A stretch of DNA of 30,894 nt, taken from positions 1 through 30,894 of the IMG/VR virus record IMGVR_UViG_3300017598_001822. One strand, 5' to 3'. Position numbers and translations under genes: made by a program. Origin of the DNA: a virus. Below, piece by piece: positions 18,401 through 23,788 of this stretch. The notes beneath the pieces were generated by a model, which was given only the letters and a program-made list of their open reading frames with translations, was not told the origin of the DNA and searched no databases. The number at the start of each line of letters is the position of its first letter. Position 1 is the stretch's first letter.

Positions 18401-18540
18401 CCCATGTTCTTCATACTCTTGGCGACGTCGCCCATAGCCACAGCTATAGACTTAAACCCGGTGGACACAGCCCTGAATGCTGCTTGAGTTTGTCCTGCGA
18501 GTACTGCACCTACATTTATTATCGCGTCTGGTCCTGCCAT
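12397..18540 (-). CDS. Tail tape measure protein
   Basis: 2047 residues. It sets tail length and is threaded through the tube during assembly and DNA ejection. An N-terminal helical, Lys/Ala-rich part holds four repeats (about residues 195-470). A TP901-type tape-measure core follows from about 475 (YDQALKDLQAITNATASDME, AEGAKILGQAGLSAAEATAA, AALMTMANQGLRASTMGTSF). Hydrophobic segments lie near 800-910 (SNAFGIAAVAIGVLVTKLY). Three long coiled repeats span about 1130-1470. The C-terminus has the usual GGRLPGTKSQKD and ARPGEWFITDEVV elements. At about 0.15 nm per residue this predicts a tail near 300 nm. The start lies 12 bases after the GT stop. The family call is firm. Confidence 0.95.
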   Translation of the reverse strand: MAGPDAIINVGAVLAGQTQAAFRAVSTGFKSIAVAMGDVAKSMKNMGDGSGTAQLEKFTTAINKATAEIDKQSDEMSKLAGAYDKTEKEVKDFTSVLDKFNSAISSDETGKAADNLEVLYSKYHRLIDANTKLGTKARDTIEAMVPRVGTNTGFKVLSNQLSELYSDFKRLDPTAKEYNRALSQVDYQQNKLINSTDLYGRSATNLVKLYAKQGGDLAVLKNRLNSLSQLQKKASAEEDAREKAIRKTATATTDLSHQYRALLKTGTVYSSSAKQIIATLERTGGSAKTAKQKLQLLSDFQKTAAAQTKAAAAALQAAEEKKIKALLATDKSLKKLQGTYAELVTGTSYYTRAANNLILKFDKTKHSIDALEDSLKGLAMLHKEEAAAADAAARKTKAAEEAKAKATDRARSAYYSLQKTYNKLLLSQDKYGASARKVIENLRYLKKNTDQATQALTILTLRQKAAAAAMSPMASVIQTLNKRFKTYVGYVVASSAVFAVVQEVRSAVTAISTYDQALKDLQAITNATASDMEKMNAVIRQTASDTKFSAVETAEGAKILGQAGLSAAEATAAIPDVTELATGTLTDMQTTVDLVTTSMRVYGIQAKDTSRITDTFANAVNSSKLTVDKLRTAFNYVGPVAATVGMTIEDTAAALMTMANQGLRASTMGTSFRKIILELASPNQALANALAGVGKSIADLDVKTLGFNQVMRNLKDVVVGVTDASTFFGKRATTAILGLVRNVDSLDKMREVVERTGTASNMAAIQLSGLTLKFKNLQDKIKNIYIGMGDQGLLSVFTSLVDGARALADALEFLTNNAIAGTTGKVLLLLTAVKGLSLAFGWFARSSFVVAALQSIVSGVTTLRISMMSTSLAVDGLKMSLRGLYTLLVSNAFGIAAVAIGVLVTKLYNYQENLNLATIALRDQATEMEVNMSALSDYTTQLSNANIGDKERQEIVEALVELYPKYKTQIDNAKDSNEKLLEVIEALNEADSKRLRVVQTAELESKLKQLYIAYRKLDKLQTSSWAKATMTTAEYNLAVQQADDSVKDLTNRTAYLASALGDVSVKDLLAEATGIVGDSGVDLQEQLLGDVLQAIVDHQVDAYEAGKELGKATVAGVEQGLHVTDPKQFIKDQISAYKTAKKEIEAELAKDVYNIELEYVKLPSSKQDPDAHRKAILEENIEAYEALLAKAKEYQDQVGKTDNVEAVAKAGRERLTLQRKYDQYMLQQVEDSQKHKEKVEKAATSRYVKNQTDAYKVAKAKIAKDLASELLTVEKAFVSLSSAEQDETQHALAKTELRIAHYKEMLALAADYKSVMEDTAGQEAATLEQIALQKQFKQYELKQLKESQKQKEKVEKAAIAKQVSNYKTAKEKIEKDLAASTLTLEIDYATTAPEDQDRDAFDIKVIENTIEAYGKLLVEVKKYKREVSKTGDKEALAVAAREELSVQEQIAKYKLQQLKNFAKARKAASDKIVAQEKKQADEVLKVNARMDAKGKELLNNKVQAHKTYGDKIVEIEKDAATKRLEAVTAFNLKMKEAAKARIEIERKAASDIKSISGDIADKIFGIQTKGMSEAAKQVATLERANEKLSKGTSQLAAARRAGDSAAIDRAQELITKAGEYYGSLEDSGDAISGLKKVEKALISARKAEKKVELSELNTKVNNEVKAHRYKLSKIDRLEREALAKALSQFNTKMTAINSMYDAWAKKEKTRHLKFMANADAEIAKQRELVSVAAGKQDSIVTPTAAPVGGDSPQNAVDFTQPVAEATKKATATGTKEGVEEGVEKATPAVEKKVAKAVEGAAKKEIEARAKITIGPPSDGDIAPAVKKIEEFWIEEVDGLPAKLVIAPIADRDVNKLTEDIQAYLDSYPSDVKIDTTVANQQLKDWVRMASKSISVEVPVKLKNEGGQALHDGGPVHKMATGGRLPGTKSQKDKLPVLARPGEWFITDEVVTSWSRSVGDWFMQAVHKPASEAGVALKNVIQGASARPKTIPVASSTPSSGATDNLSSLSSFGTLNINIGGKSAQILATPTDAMMLARQFKTLEAASS
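14130..15156 (-). repeat. Three tandem coiled-coil repeats of about 110-119 residues in the tape measure
   Basis: Repeat units start near residues 1130 (ISAYKTAKKEIEAELAKDV), 1249 (TDAYKVAKAKIAKDLASE) and 1359 (SNYKTAKEKIEKDLAAST), each followed in register by an A/S-x-x-QD segment, an IEAY/IAHY helix and a KYDQYMLQQ / QFKQYELKQLK / KYKLQQLK block. The DNA copies are diverged. This is consistent with tail-length evolution by segment duplication. Confidence 0.85.
17200..17960 (-). repeat. Four N-terminal helical repeats of about 73-83 residues in the tape measure
   Basis: Related units contain STDLYGRSATNLVKL, KTGTVYSSSAKQIIATL, VTGTSYYTRAANNLILKF and SQDKYGASARKVIENL, at residues about 197, 270, 347 and 428. 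Each is followed by an L-x-x-L-x-x-LxK helix and an Ala/Lys-rich stretch. They are independent of the C-terminal repeat family. Confidence 0.8.
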
Positions 18541-18552
18541 TGTATCTGCCTT

Positions 18553-19424
18553 TTATGATGGGTGTTCCACTACTCGTGGACTGGCATTTAACTTATTGCT
18601 GTCAGCGAACGGTTTCCAAAACTTCACCATTTTATCGTTGGCAACATGTCTTTCTTCTTCAGACATTAAATCATATTCTGATGGATCTTTAAATAAGAAC
18701 TGTGCTTCAGGTCCAGTATTTGCTTTATTACTAGAAGGATGAACTGGTTTGGTAGGGTCAGCTGAGGTTGTGTCGGGGTTTTCTATGTCGATGCCTTGGA
18801 TGGCAGCGAAGAATTTACGGCTGTCGTATTCTTCACGATCAGCGTCTTCAAACATATAATACAGTTGCGCGAACGTAACTCCGCCCTCAAGGTAAGACTT
18901 CATATAGAAGTCTTCCAAGCGGTAGGCTGGATACTTTCTTAATACTGTAGCTATTACTCGGTCGATTGAGATTGGTTCACTGGACCCGCTGGCTTGACCT
19001 GTCCCGTCGCCACCTTTATCCGTTCCATCAAGCCCTGAACCTTTTTTATAACACTCTCAAAATTCAACTCGTATATAATAGTTGCTATGTCCACGGCCTG
19101 GTCGTTGGTAACACTGTCAAGTGTGACATTGTCATCTGGATTAGTAGACATCTCCAGGAAACTACTCAGACTATCTTCTATGGTGTCCAGCAAGACATTG
19201 CCCATGAGTACTGGGGCAATCATGTCGTTGATATCGTCACTGAGCCCTGAGGTGTTGGCTACAGCATCAGCAGTAGAATTTACAGAAGCCATCTTCTCAA
19301 GCGCTGTGGTGATAACTTCTTTGGCTTTGAGTTGTTGGGCTACAGACAAGGGGTAGATCTTGACTGACTTCGGTTCCCTTATACCGACTATTACTTCTTT
19401 AACAACAGGTTGCAATGCGCTCAT
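18553..19424 (-). CDS. Tail assembly chaperone GT fusion made by programmed -1 frameshift
   Basis: Residues 1-128 are read in the G frame. At A AAA AAG (19041-19047) a -1 shift continues in an open frame for 162 more residues, giving about 290 in total. The -1 frame has no stop from the slip site to 18553. The T part continues GSGLDGTDKGGDGTGQ, then an IDRVIATVLRKYPAYRLEDF segment typical of a chaperone extension, and ends 12 bases before the tape measure. A TTG codon at 18918 could start a stand-alone 121-residue reading, but it has no useful ribosome-binding site. The family precedent is lambda gpG/gpGT, which coats the tape measure and recruits tube subunits. The coordinate span includes the frameshift, so plain translation of it gives only G. 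Confidence 0.88.
18954..19424 (-). CDS. Tail assembly chaperone G (unshifted product)
   Basis: 156 residues, acidic and helical, lying between the major tail protein and the tape measure, the standard place of lambda G-type chaperones. AGGAG five bases before the ATG gives good initiation. The slip site sits at codons 127-128, so most ribosomes finish this product (ending NQSQSTE) while a fraction shift to make the longer GT protein. No homology was computed; the call rests on position, size and the overlapping -1 frame. Confidence 0.88.
   Translation of the reverse strand: MSALQPVVKEVIVGIREPKSVKIYPLSVAQQLKAKEVITTALEKMASVNSTADAVANTSGLSDDINDMIAPVLMGNVLLDTIEDSLSSFLEMSTNPDDNVTLDSVTNDQAVDIATIIYELNFESVIKKVQGLMERIKVATGQVKPAGPVNQSQSTE
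18991..19047 (-). promoter_or_regulatory. Programmed -1 ribosomal frameshift signal
   Basis: Zero-frame codons ATA AAA AAG contain the slippery heptamer A AAA AAG (19041-19047 on the minus strand), the same heptamer as in dnaX. Six bases further on, GGCTTGA (19028-19034) can pair with TCAAGCC (18991-18997), a perfect 7-bp stem with a loop of about 30 bases at a canonical spacing. The zero-frame stop is 29 codons downstream. The larger loop could allow a pseudoknot, which was not modelled. Confidence 0.88.
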
Positions 19425-19446
19425 TTTATCTCCTGTAGATAGAGCT

Positions 19447-19470
19447 TAGGCCCCTCGTGGGAGGGGCCTA
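19447..19470 (-). terminator. Perfect 10-bp hairpin after the tail tube gene (attenuator or mRNA-end hairpin)
   Basis: TAGGCCCCTC and GAGGGGCCTA pair perfectly around a four-base loop, about 14 bases after the stop of the major tail protein. On the minus strand no U-tract follows, so it is not a canonical intrinsic terminator. It may attenuate transcription or protect the tail-tube mRNA from 3' decay, lowering chaperone expression relative to the tube. An AT palindrome (CTAATTAATTAG) overlaps the stop. Confidence 0.6.
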
Positions 19471-19483
19471 TTGAACTAATTAA

Positions 19484-20386
19484 TTAGGACGAAGTAAACA
19501 GAATCTGTCCGTTTGGCATGGAGTCCCATGCTGCGTTACCGCCATCATTATCACTAGAAGCACCCATGGACTTGATAGTCATGGTTACTGCAGCAGAATC
19601 TTCTGGCTGCTGATCAAGTGCTAGGTTAGACACAACGTTAGCACGAGGAAAGATGATAGCCATCTGGTAAGTTGGATCAGGGAAGGTGTAGATAGCTTCT
19701 ACCCTGAGGAACTTAGGAGCCGCCAGGCTACCTAGTGGGATGGACCCGACATGGTTATCAGCATAAGCGGAAGTTCCTGCTACGAATGCCGTAGTGGTGA
19801 AAGAGAACGTATCACCAGCTGCCCATGTACCAGTAAAGGTACCTGCACCAATGACGAAATAGTCCTGTCCACCGTTGTCCGGTTCAAAAGCTACAGATGT
19901 GGTGCCGTTTCCTACATCACCAGTAACTGTTCCGTACACATCGTAAGCAGTAGCAGAAGAAAACACTACCATCCAGGTATCAGTAACAACACCACCAAGA
20001 TCGTCAACAGCCAGGTTACCTTCAACTACAGTACCTGAAGTGGTCACTGAACTACCAGCAAGGATGACCGCTGCCATGTCAGAGAATGGATCAATACCAC
20101 GAGAGATTGCCAAGTTCTTAGGAGTGATTTCTCTGAAAGCACACTCCATAGTGTTGGTTTCACGAAGTGGGAAAGTTGCATCGAGTCCAAGGGGGAATCC
20201 AGATTCCAGATCCCAGTATTCACTCTCGGAATTTAGAGCGGTACTTGCCATGGCACCCATAGAGTCGCCAGCAACGAGGGCAGGAGTAGTAGTAGCGATA
20301 TGTGTTGCGGACTTGCTGATACGGATCTGGCTAAGTCCCAACTGTACGGTACTAGTGTCCTTTGTAATAGGGCCTGTACGAGCCAT
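19484..20386 (-). CDS. Major tail (tube) protein
   Basis: 300 residues, between the tail terminator region and the G/GT chaperones, the lambda V position. Residues about 60-115 and 205-300 carry tube-like beta elements (LESGFPLGLDATFPLRET; FLRVEAIYTFPDPTYQMAII; AAVTMTIKSMGAS). Residues about 115-200 are an inserted beta module also found in the 342-residue minor tail protein. The ribosome-binding site is a strong CGGAGG seven to eight bases before the ATG, and a 93-base leader precedes it, fitting a highly expressed product. The call rests on position and pattern; no homologue was searched. Confidence 0.85.
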   Translation of the reverse strand: MARTGPITKDTSTVQLGLSQIRISKSATHIATTTPALVAGDSMGAMASTALNSESEYWDLESGFPLGLDATFPLRETNTMECAFREITPKNLAISRGIDPFSDMAAVILAGSSVTTSGTVVEGNLAVDDLGGVVTDTWMVVFSSATAYDVYGTVTGDVGNGTTSVAFEPDNGGQDYFVIGAGTFTGTWAAGDTFSFTTTAFVAGTSAYADNHVGSIPLGSLAAPKFLRVEAIYTFPDPTYQMAIIFPRANVVSNLALDQQPEDSAAVTMTIKSMGASSDNDGGNAAWDSMPNGQILFTSS

Positions 20387-20479
20387 AATTTATACCTCCG
20401 GTATATTTATATGTACATCAAAGCTGAGGATTTACGTTCCATCTCTGGACTATTATTAATTAACTATATCATCAAATAC
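20387..20479 (-). other. AT-rich leader upstream of the tail tube gene
   Basis: A 93-base gap, unusually long for this cluster. It holds the strong GGAGG ribosome-binding site and a TATAAATA at 20404-20411 on the minus strand. No convincing -35/-10 pair with correct spacing is visible. It may serve as an untranslated leader that boosts tube expression. Confidence 0.45.
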
Positions 20480-20680
20480 TTAACCTTTATTGGGGAAGAA
20501 GTCAAAGACATTCAAATGTCTACAGGATTTCCTGAGGCACTTCATCCTCACAGACCCATGGATTTCCATGTCGATGACTGGCACATTACCAGCACCATAC
20601 TGACCGAACTGGAAAACCCACAGTCCATTGGCCTGTCTGTTCATTAACCTCTTGCCACATTTTTCACAGTAAATATTCAT
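20480..20680 (-). CDS. Com-like small zinc-ribbon protein
   Basis: 66 residues with IYCEKCGKRLMN at the start and RMKCLRKSCRHLN near the end, a four-cysteine zinc ribbon (CxxC and Cx4C) resembling the Mu Com family (an RNA-binding translational activator of mom). No mom-like gene is in the window. The ATG overlaps the stop of the preceding 155-residue gene by four bases, and the gene directly precedes the tube-gene leader. It could regulate translation of that leader or be a structural accessory. The zinc pattern is clear and the regulatory idea is inference. Confidence 0.75.
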   Translation of the reverse strand: MNIYCEKCGKRLMNRQANGLWVFQFGQYGAGNVPVIDMEIHGSVRMKCLRKSCRHLNVFDFFPNKG

Positions 20681-21144
20681 GTCACTACCAACCTTAGTCT
20701 AACAGACACCAACCTGTATATAGTATTGTCCCTGGCCCTGTCGTCCTCTCCATCCATATAGGGATAGACTAACAGGTAGCCTTTGATAGTCTTGTCAGTG
20801 ATATCATAGAAAGGAATACGAGCCATACCATCACCCTTAGTGAGGTCAATAAGGTGCTCATACAGAGTGTCACGTGTCTGAGCCAGCAGGTCCTCAGGTG
20901 ATAATGGAGACTCACCTCTTGAGAATATATAGGCGTTTAACCTGATGTCTTTCAGTACACCATGAGTTCGTCCACCACCCATATGGAATATGATCCAAGT
21001 ATTCTCGGTATTATCCAAGGCATCCTTGATATCCATGTAGACTGTTTGATAGTCAATGAACAGGTCACCAGGTAACTTGTTATTGAAGTATCGCTTTATG
21101 GAGTACCTTAAAGATAGTTCACTGTGTGTGGGATCAAGAGCCAT
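20677..21144 (-). CDS. Probable tail terminator / tail completion protein
   Basis: 155 residues. It matches the length and layout of siphophage tail terminators (lambda U position): an N-terminal helical region, a WIIFHMGGGRTHGVLKDIRL strand pair, a helix (PEDLLAQTRDTLYEHLIDL), then two strands ending RLVSVRLRLVVT. It caps the tail tube and meets the head connector. GAGG lies seven bases before the ATG, and the start overlaps the 72-residue gene by 11 bases. The call is by position and pattern. Confidence 0.65.
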   Translation of the reverse strand: MALDPTHSELSLRYSIKRYFNNKLPGDLFIDYQTVYMDIKDALDNTENTWIIFHMGGGRTHGVLKDIRLNAYIFSRGESPLSPEDLLAQTRDTLYEHLIDLTKGDGMARIPFYDITDKTIKGYLLVYPYMDGEDDRARDNTIYRLVSVRLRLVVT

Positions 21145-21352
21145 TATCTACCTCTTCCATTTCATGCACTAACTTCTCAATATTAGGGTACAGTGTCTCG
21201 TGCAGATAATTGTTTGCTGCTACGTGGGAAGGTTTATTACTGTCCATATTGAAAGTCATATTGTCTAAGATAGTCTGTAAGTGTCTTGCCTCGGTCAATG
21301 TTACCTCCGTCAGCATCACAATGTCTCTGGGTATGGCTTGGATAAAATTCAT
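21134..21352 (-). CDS. Small protein of unknown function in neck region
   Basis: 72 residues, acidic and mostly helical (TEARHLQTILDNMTFNMD; YPNIEKLVHEMEEVD). AGAGGAG four bases before the ATG is a strong ribosome-binding site. It sits between the neck protein and the probable tail terminator, with an 11-base overlap into the latter. It could be a neck accessory or assembly factor. No family is recognised. Confidence 0.65.
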   Translation of the reverse strand: MNFIQAIPRDIVMLTEVTLTEARHLQTILDNMTFNMDSNKPSHVAANNYLHETLYPNIEKLVHEMEEVDNGS

Positions 21353-21371
21353 AAAACTCCTCTATTCAGGA

Positions 21372-22343
21372 CTAGGACAAGTCACCAACATCAGGCACCT
21401 TGCCAGACAACAGCGCAGTTATCACGGCGTTGGCCTGCTTCGGTGTGAGCTTAGTGGTGGTCTCTTTAAAGTACTTGTTGATGTTATTGATGAGTTGTTG
21501 GCTTGGTGTAATACTGCCAGTGTCCACCGTGTTAGTTATCTTATCTAAGACTGCCGAGGCCTTGTCCAACTCAGCCACAGCCTGCTTAACATATACTGCG
21601 TTGTGTGTTACTACTTGGACTGCAGCTTGGGTGGTGGTTGCAGAACCCTTCATAGGACTTGGTTTAAAAGATGTGGATCCTCCTGCTATGTCGTCTACAG
21701 AAGCAGGATTTTTAACTGCCTCCCAATGGACACGGTTCAACATGTTCTCAGTACTTCTGGAAAAGGTTTCAAAACCGTCTACCGACTGTAACCAGTTCAG
21801 TACTGCACCCGCTATGATAGGTCTTTGTGGCATGTTGCCAAGCCCAAACTCGTGAGCCTTTGCGTAGGTATAGACCTTAACTACCTTACCCGTCATGGGA
21901 TTGGTTGACTTGGAGGTTTTGCTAATGCCCACACCCTTACCTTTGATTACTGTGATAGAGTCAGCCAGGGCCCCAGTCAGGTTGAGTAGTGGTTGGCCTT
22001 TGTAGGTGGGGTTCTTGTCCAGCCAATTTTTGTAATAGGTACTGTAGTCTCTCTTCAGTGGAGGGCCGGAGTAATTACGGGTACCTCCGCTGCGTATGGC
22101 GTCACTGACCCATATGGCCGCATGGGTAGCCATACCATCAGACAGTCTACCGCCACCACCTCTCTTGGTACCACCGACAAAGTAGGCTATAGAGTTAGCC
22201 ACAGCACTGTAACCACGCATCTTTCTAGTACAGGTAGACGTGAACGCACCAATCTCCATGGAGTTGGCGAACGTAAACAGAGCACCACTAATGGCTGCCT
22301 TTGTCTGTTTGTTGTCTACCCTTGCTACTAGACGCTTAGCCAT
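21372..22343 (-). CDS. Neck / virion morphogenesis protein (HK97 gp10 or lambda Z type)
   Basis: 323 residues. A YAKAHEFGLGNMPQRPIIAG segment near the middle matches the HEFG...RPF signature of tail-completion and virion-morphogenesis proteins. Upstream is a basic region with a Gly-rich loop (GGTKRGGGGRLSDG). The C-terminal 100 residues are helical and have no equivalent in the short HK97 gp10-type form, so this is longer than usual. TGATG overlaps the preceding stop. The likely role is sealing the head-tail interface. Confidence 0.75.
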   Translation of the reverse strand: MAKRLVARVDNKQTKAAISGALFTFANSMEIGAFTSTCTRKMRGYSAVANSIAYFVGGTKRGGGGRLSDGMATHAAIWVSDAIRSGGTRNYSGPPLKRDYSTYYKNWLDKNPTYKGQPLLNLTGALADSITVIKGKGVGISKTSKSTNPMTGKVVKVYTYAKAHEFGLGNMPQRPIIAGAVLNWLQSVDGFETFSRSTENMLNRVHWEAVKNPASVDDIAGGSTSFKPSPMKGSATTTQAAVQVVTHNAVYVKQAVAELDKASAVLDKITNTVDTGSITPSQQLINNINKYFKETTTKLTPKQANAVITALLSGKVPDVGDLS

Positions 22344-22990
22344 CAGTCACCCTTAGTATACTCTGACATGAATACTAGACGGATACCAGGGAAGTTGTGG
22401 TCCTCGATCTGGTCAACTTTGTACTTGCGACCATCATCACCAACCCACCGCATACCCATAGCTACGTCAGAAAAATAAGAACTGATGTAGAAGTGCAAGT
22501 TATTCTCCGCTATATCAAGCACCTCATTGGCTACCATGGATATACTAGACCGATAGAGCCTATCCATCAAAGCGCCACGAATCGTAAGCCCAGGATAGAT
22601 GTTAGTCCAAGTACGTATACGATTGTTGTCTGAGTCAAACCCACCGTCCTGGACATACTTCTCAAAATGCCCTGCTCCGTTAGCTAAGTAACCAGACCCA
22701 CTGTACTCTACTACCTCGCCAGAGAAGCCCTGTGGTGCTTTTATAGTGAGAAGGATGTCAGTGTGTACACTACCACCACTATCAACACGTAACACATCCC
22801 CTACAGCACACTGACTGGGGTTGTGTAAGCTCATGTTGTAGAGGAAGGCCCGGATGCTGGGGTTGGTGTGCTCGGCATGGTCGTTAAGATCCAAGTACTC
22901 CCCAGTTATCCAGGTACCATCAGGCTTTAATATGGTGTAGGTAGACCCGACCTCCTGTAGTACATCAAGTAGTTCCTCAGCTATAGTCAT
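22343..22990 (-). CDS. Probable head-tail connector / head closure protein
   Basis: 215 residues. A mixed beta protein with an N-terminal helix (IAEELLDVLQEVGSTYTILK) and a C-terminal strand pair (RWVGDDGRKYKVDQIEDHN) of the type seen in head-closure and stopper proteins. The location between the gp6-like gene and the neck protein supports this. The start overlaps the preceding gene by 14 bases. No diagnostic motif is present, so the name is by context. Confidence 0.6.
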   Translation of the reverse strand: MTIAEELLDVLQEVGSTYTILKPDGTWITGEYLDLNDHAEHTNPSIRAFLYNMSLHNPSQCAVGDVLRVDSGGSVHTDILLTIKAPQGFSGEVVEYSGSGYLANGAGHFEKYVQDGGFDSDNNRIRTWTNIYPGLTIRGALMDRLYRSSISMVANEVLDIAENNLHFYISSYFSDVAMGMRWVGDDGRKYKVDQIEDHNFPGIRLVFMSEYTKGD

Positions 22991-23423
22991 AAGTCAAGTC
23001 CCTACCCAGCTGGTCATAAACAAACCCAGCAGGATTCATAAGAAAACCATAGACAGCAAAGTCGTCACCGTCAGTGAGCTCAATGGGGAAGGTGCCAGAG
23101 ACGTCGTTCTCTATAGCAGAAGCAAAAGCTTTATCAGCCTTTTCGATTATCTTGAAATAGTGGTCGAATTTTTGCTGTAGATTTATTTGCTTATACTTGA
23201 ACCGTTCCGCTTGAGACACAACAACAATGTAGAGGGCGTGACGTTTAGTCCGTTCCGTAGCCCAGAAACTTTGTTTAGAAGTTGTGGTAGGAAAAGAAAA
23301 CCCCAACTCATCCATGGCCATGACCACTGCCTCGTCCTGAGCATCAGCCTCAAGCCCAGACCAAGCAGTACCCAGTAGGTTACCAACTTTTACCTTCAAC
23401 GCATCAGCGTCTGCTATTGCCAT
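22977..23423 (-). CDS. Probable head-tail adaptor (gp6-like connector)
   Basis: 148 residues, helical and acidic at the start (DADALKVKVGNLLGTAW), with a central basic helix (KRHALYIVVVSQAERFKYKQ). This resembles the HK97 gp6 / SPP1 gp15 type connector that docks on the portal. A GAGGG ribosome-binding site lies six bases upstream. It belongs to the connector block behind the capsid gene. The call is by fold pattern and position only. Confidence 0.6.
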   Translation of the reverse strand: MAIADADALKVKVGNLLGTAWSGLEADAQDEAVVMAMDELGFSFPTTTSKQSFWATERTKRHALYIVVVSQAERFKYKQINLQQKFDHYFKIIEKADKAFASAIENDVSGTFPIELTDGDDFAVYGFLMNPAGFVYDQLGRDLTYDYS

Positions 23424-23435
23424 TGTGTCCCTCTA

Positions 23436-23690
23436 TTACTTCTTTTTCACAGTTCTCTTAGGTGCAGACTTTGTCTTCGGTGGTACGGCGGCGCCGACAT
23501 CGTCTTTAACAGCCTGAACTCCTACACCTTTAGGTTGGTCAGCTGCTGGTTGTGGTGCGGCCATTGTAATGGCTGTGGATCCCAACTCAGCTTCTTCCAT
23601 CAGACCTTCCGGCATATTGTCTTCAGTGTACTCCCCAGGGTAGATGTACTTACCTGAGCCCAACTTTAATACTCCAACAACTTTAATCAT
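23436..23690 (-). CDS. Small lysine-rich protein after the capsid gene
   Basis: 84 residues from the ATG at 23690. An earlier ATG at 23699 abuts AGGAG with no spacer, whereas the one at 23690 sits nine bases behind it, so the shorter form is preferred. The N-terminal half is a compact VVGVLKLGSGKYIYPGEY domain and the C-terminal half is disordered, proline/alanine-rich and ends in a basic tail (KRTVKKK). It lies just after the capsid terminator. It could bind DNA or the capsid, as small head proteins do. No family is assigned. Confidence 0.65.
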   Translation of the reverse strand: MIKVVGVLKLGSGKYIYPGEYTEDNMPEGLMEEAELGSTAITMAAPQPAADQPKGVGVQAVKDDVGAAVPPKTKSAPKRTVKKK

Positions 23691-23710
23691 TACACTCATC
23701 TCCTATGGTA

Positions 23711-23751
23711 CTATAAAAATAAAACCCCTACCAGCATAACCAGTAGGGGTT
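23711..23751 (-). terminator. Rho-independent terminator after the capsid gene
   Basis: On the minus strand ACCCCTAC (23743-23750) pairs with GTAGGGGT (23724-23731) around an 11-base loop, followed by TTTTATTTTTATAG, a good U-tract. It lies about 40 bases after the major capsid stop and 20 before the next gene. It should cut most transcription after the capsid gene, leaving downstream tail genes to read-through or antitermination. Confidence 0.85.
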
Positions 23752-23788
23752 CAGAGTTATCCTAGTTACTACCAGAATAGTGTCACAC

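Noticed and set aside
18553-18918. Stand-alone 121-residue gene starting at TTG
   Set aside because: The open frame continues upstream to the slippery site in the G gene, and no ribosome-binding site precedes the TTG, so it is better read as the T part of a frameshift fusion.
20404-20411. TATAAATA on the minus strand, identical to the T4 late promoter consensus
   Set aside because: Transcription from it would begin almost at the ribosome-binding site, leaving no room for it. The same octamer was not noticed upstream of other genes, and nothing else here is T4-like.
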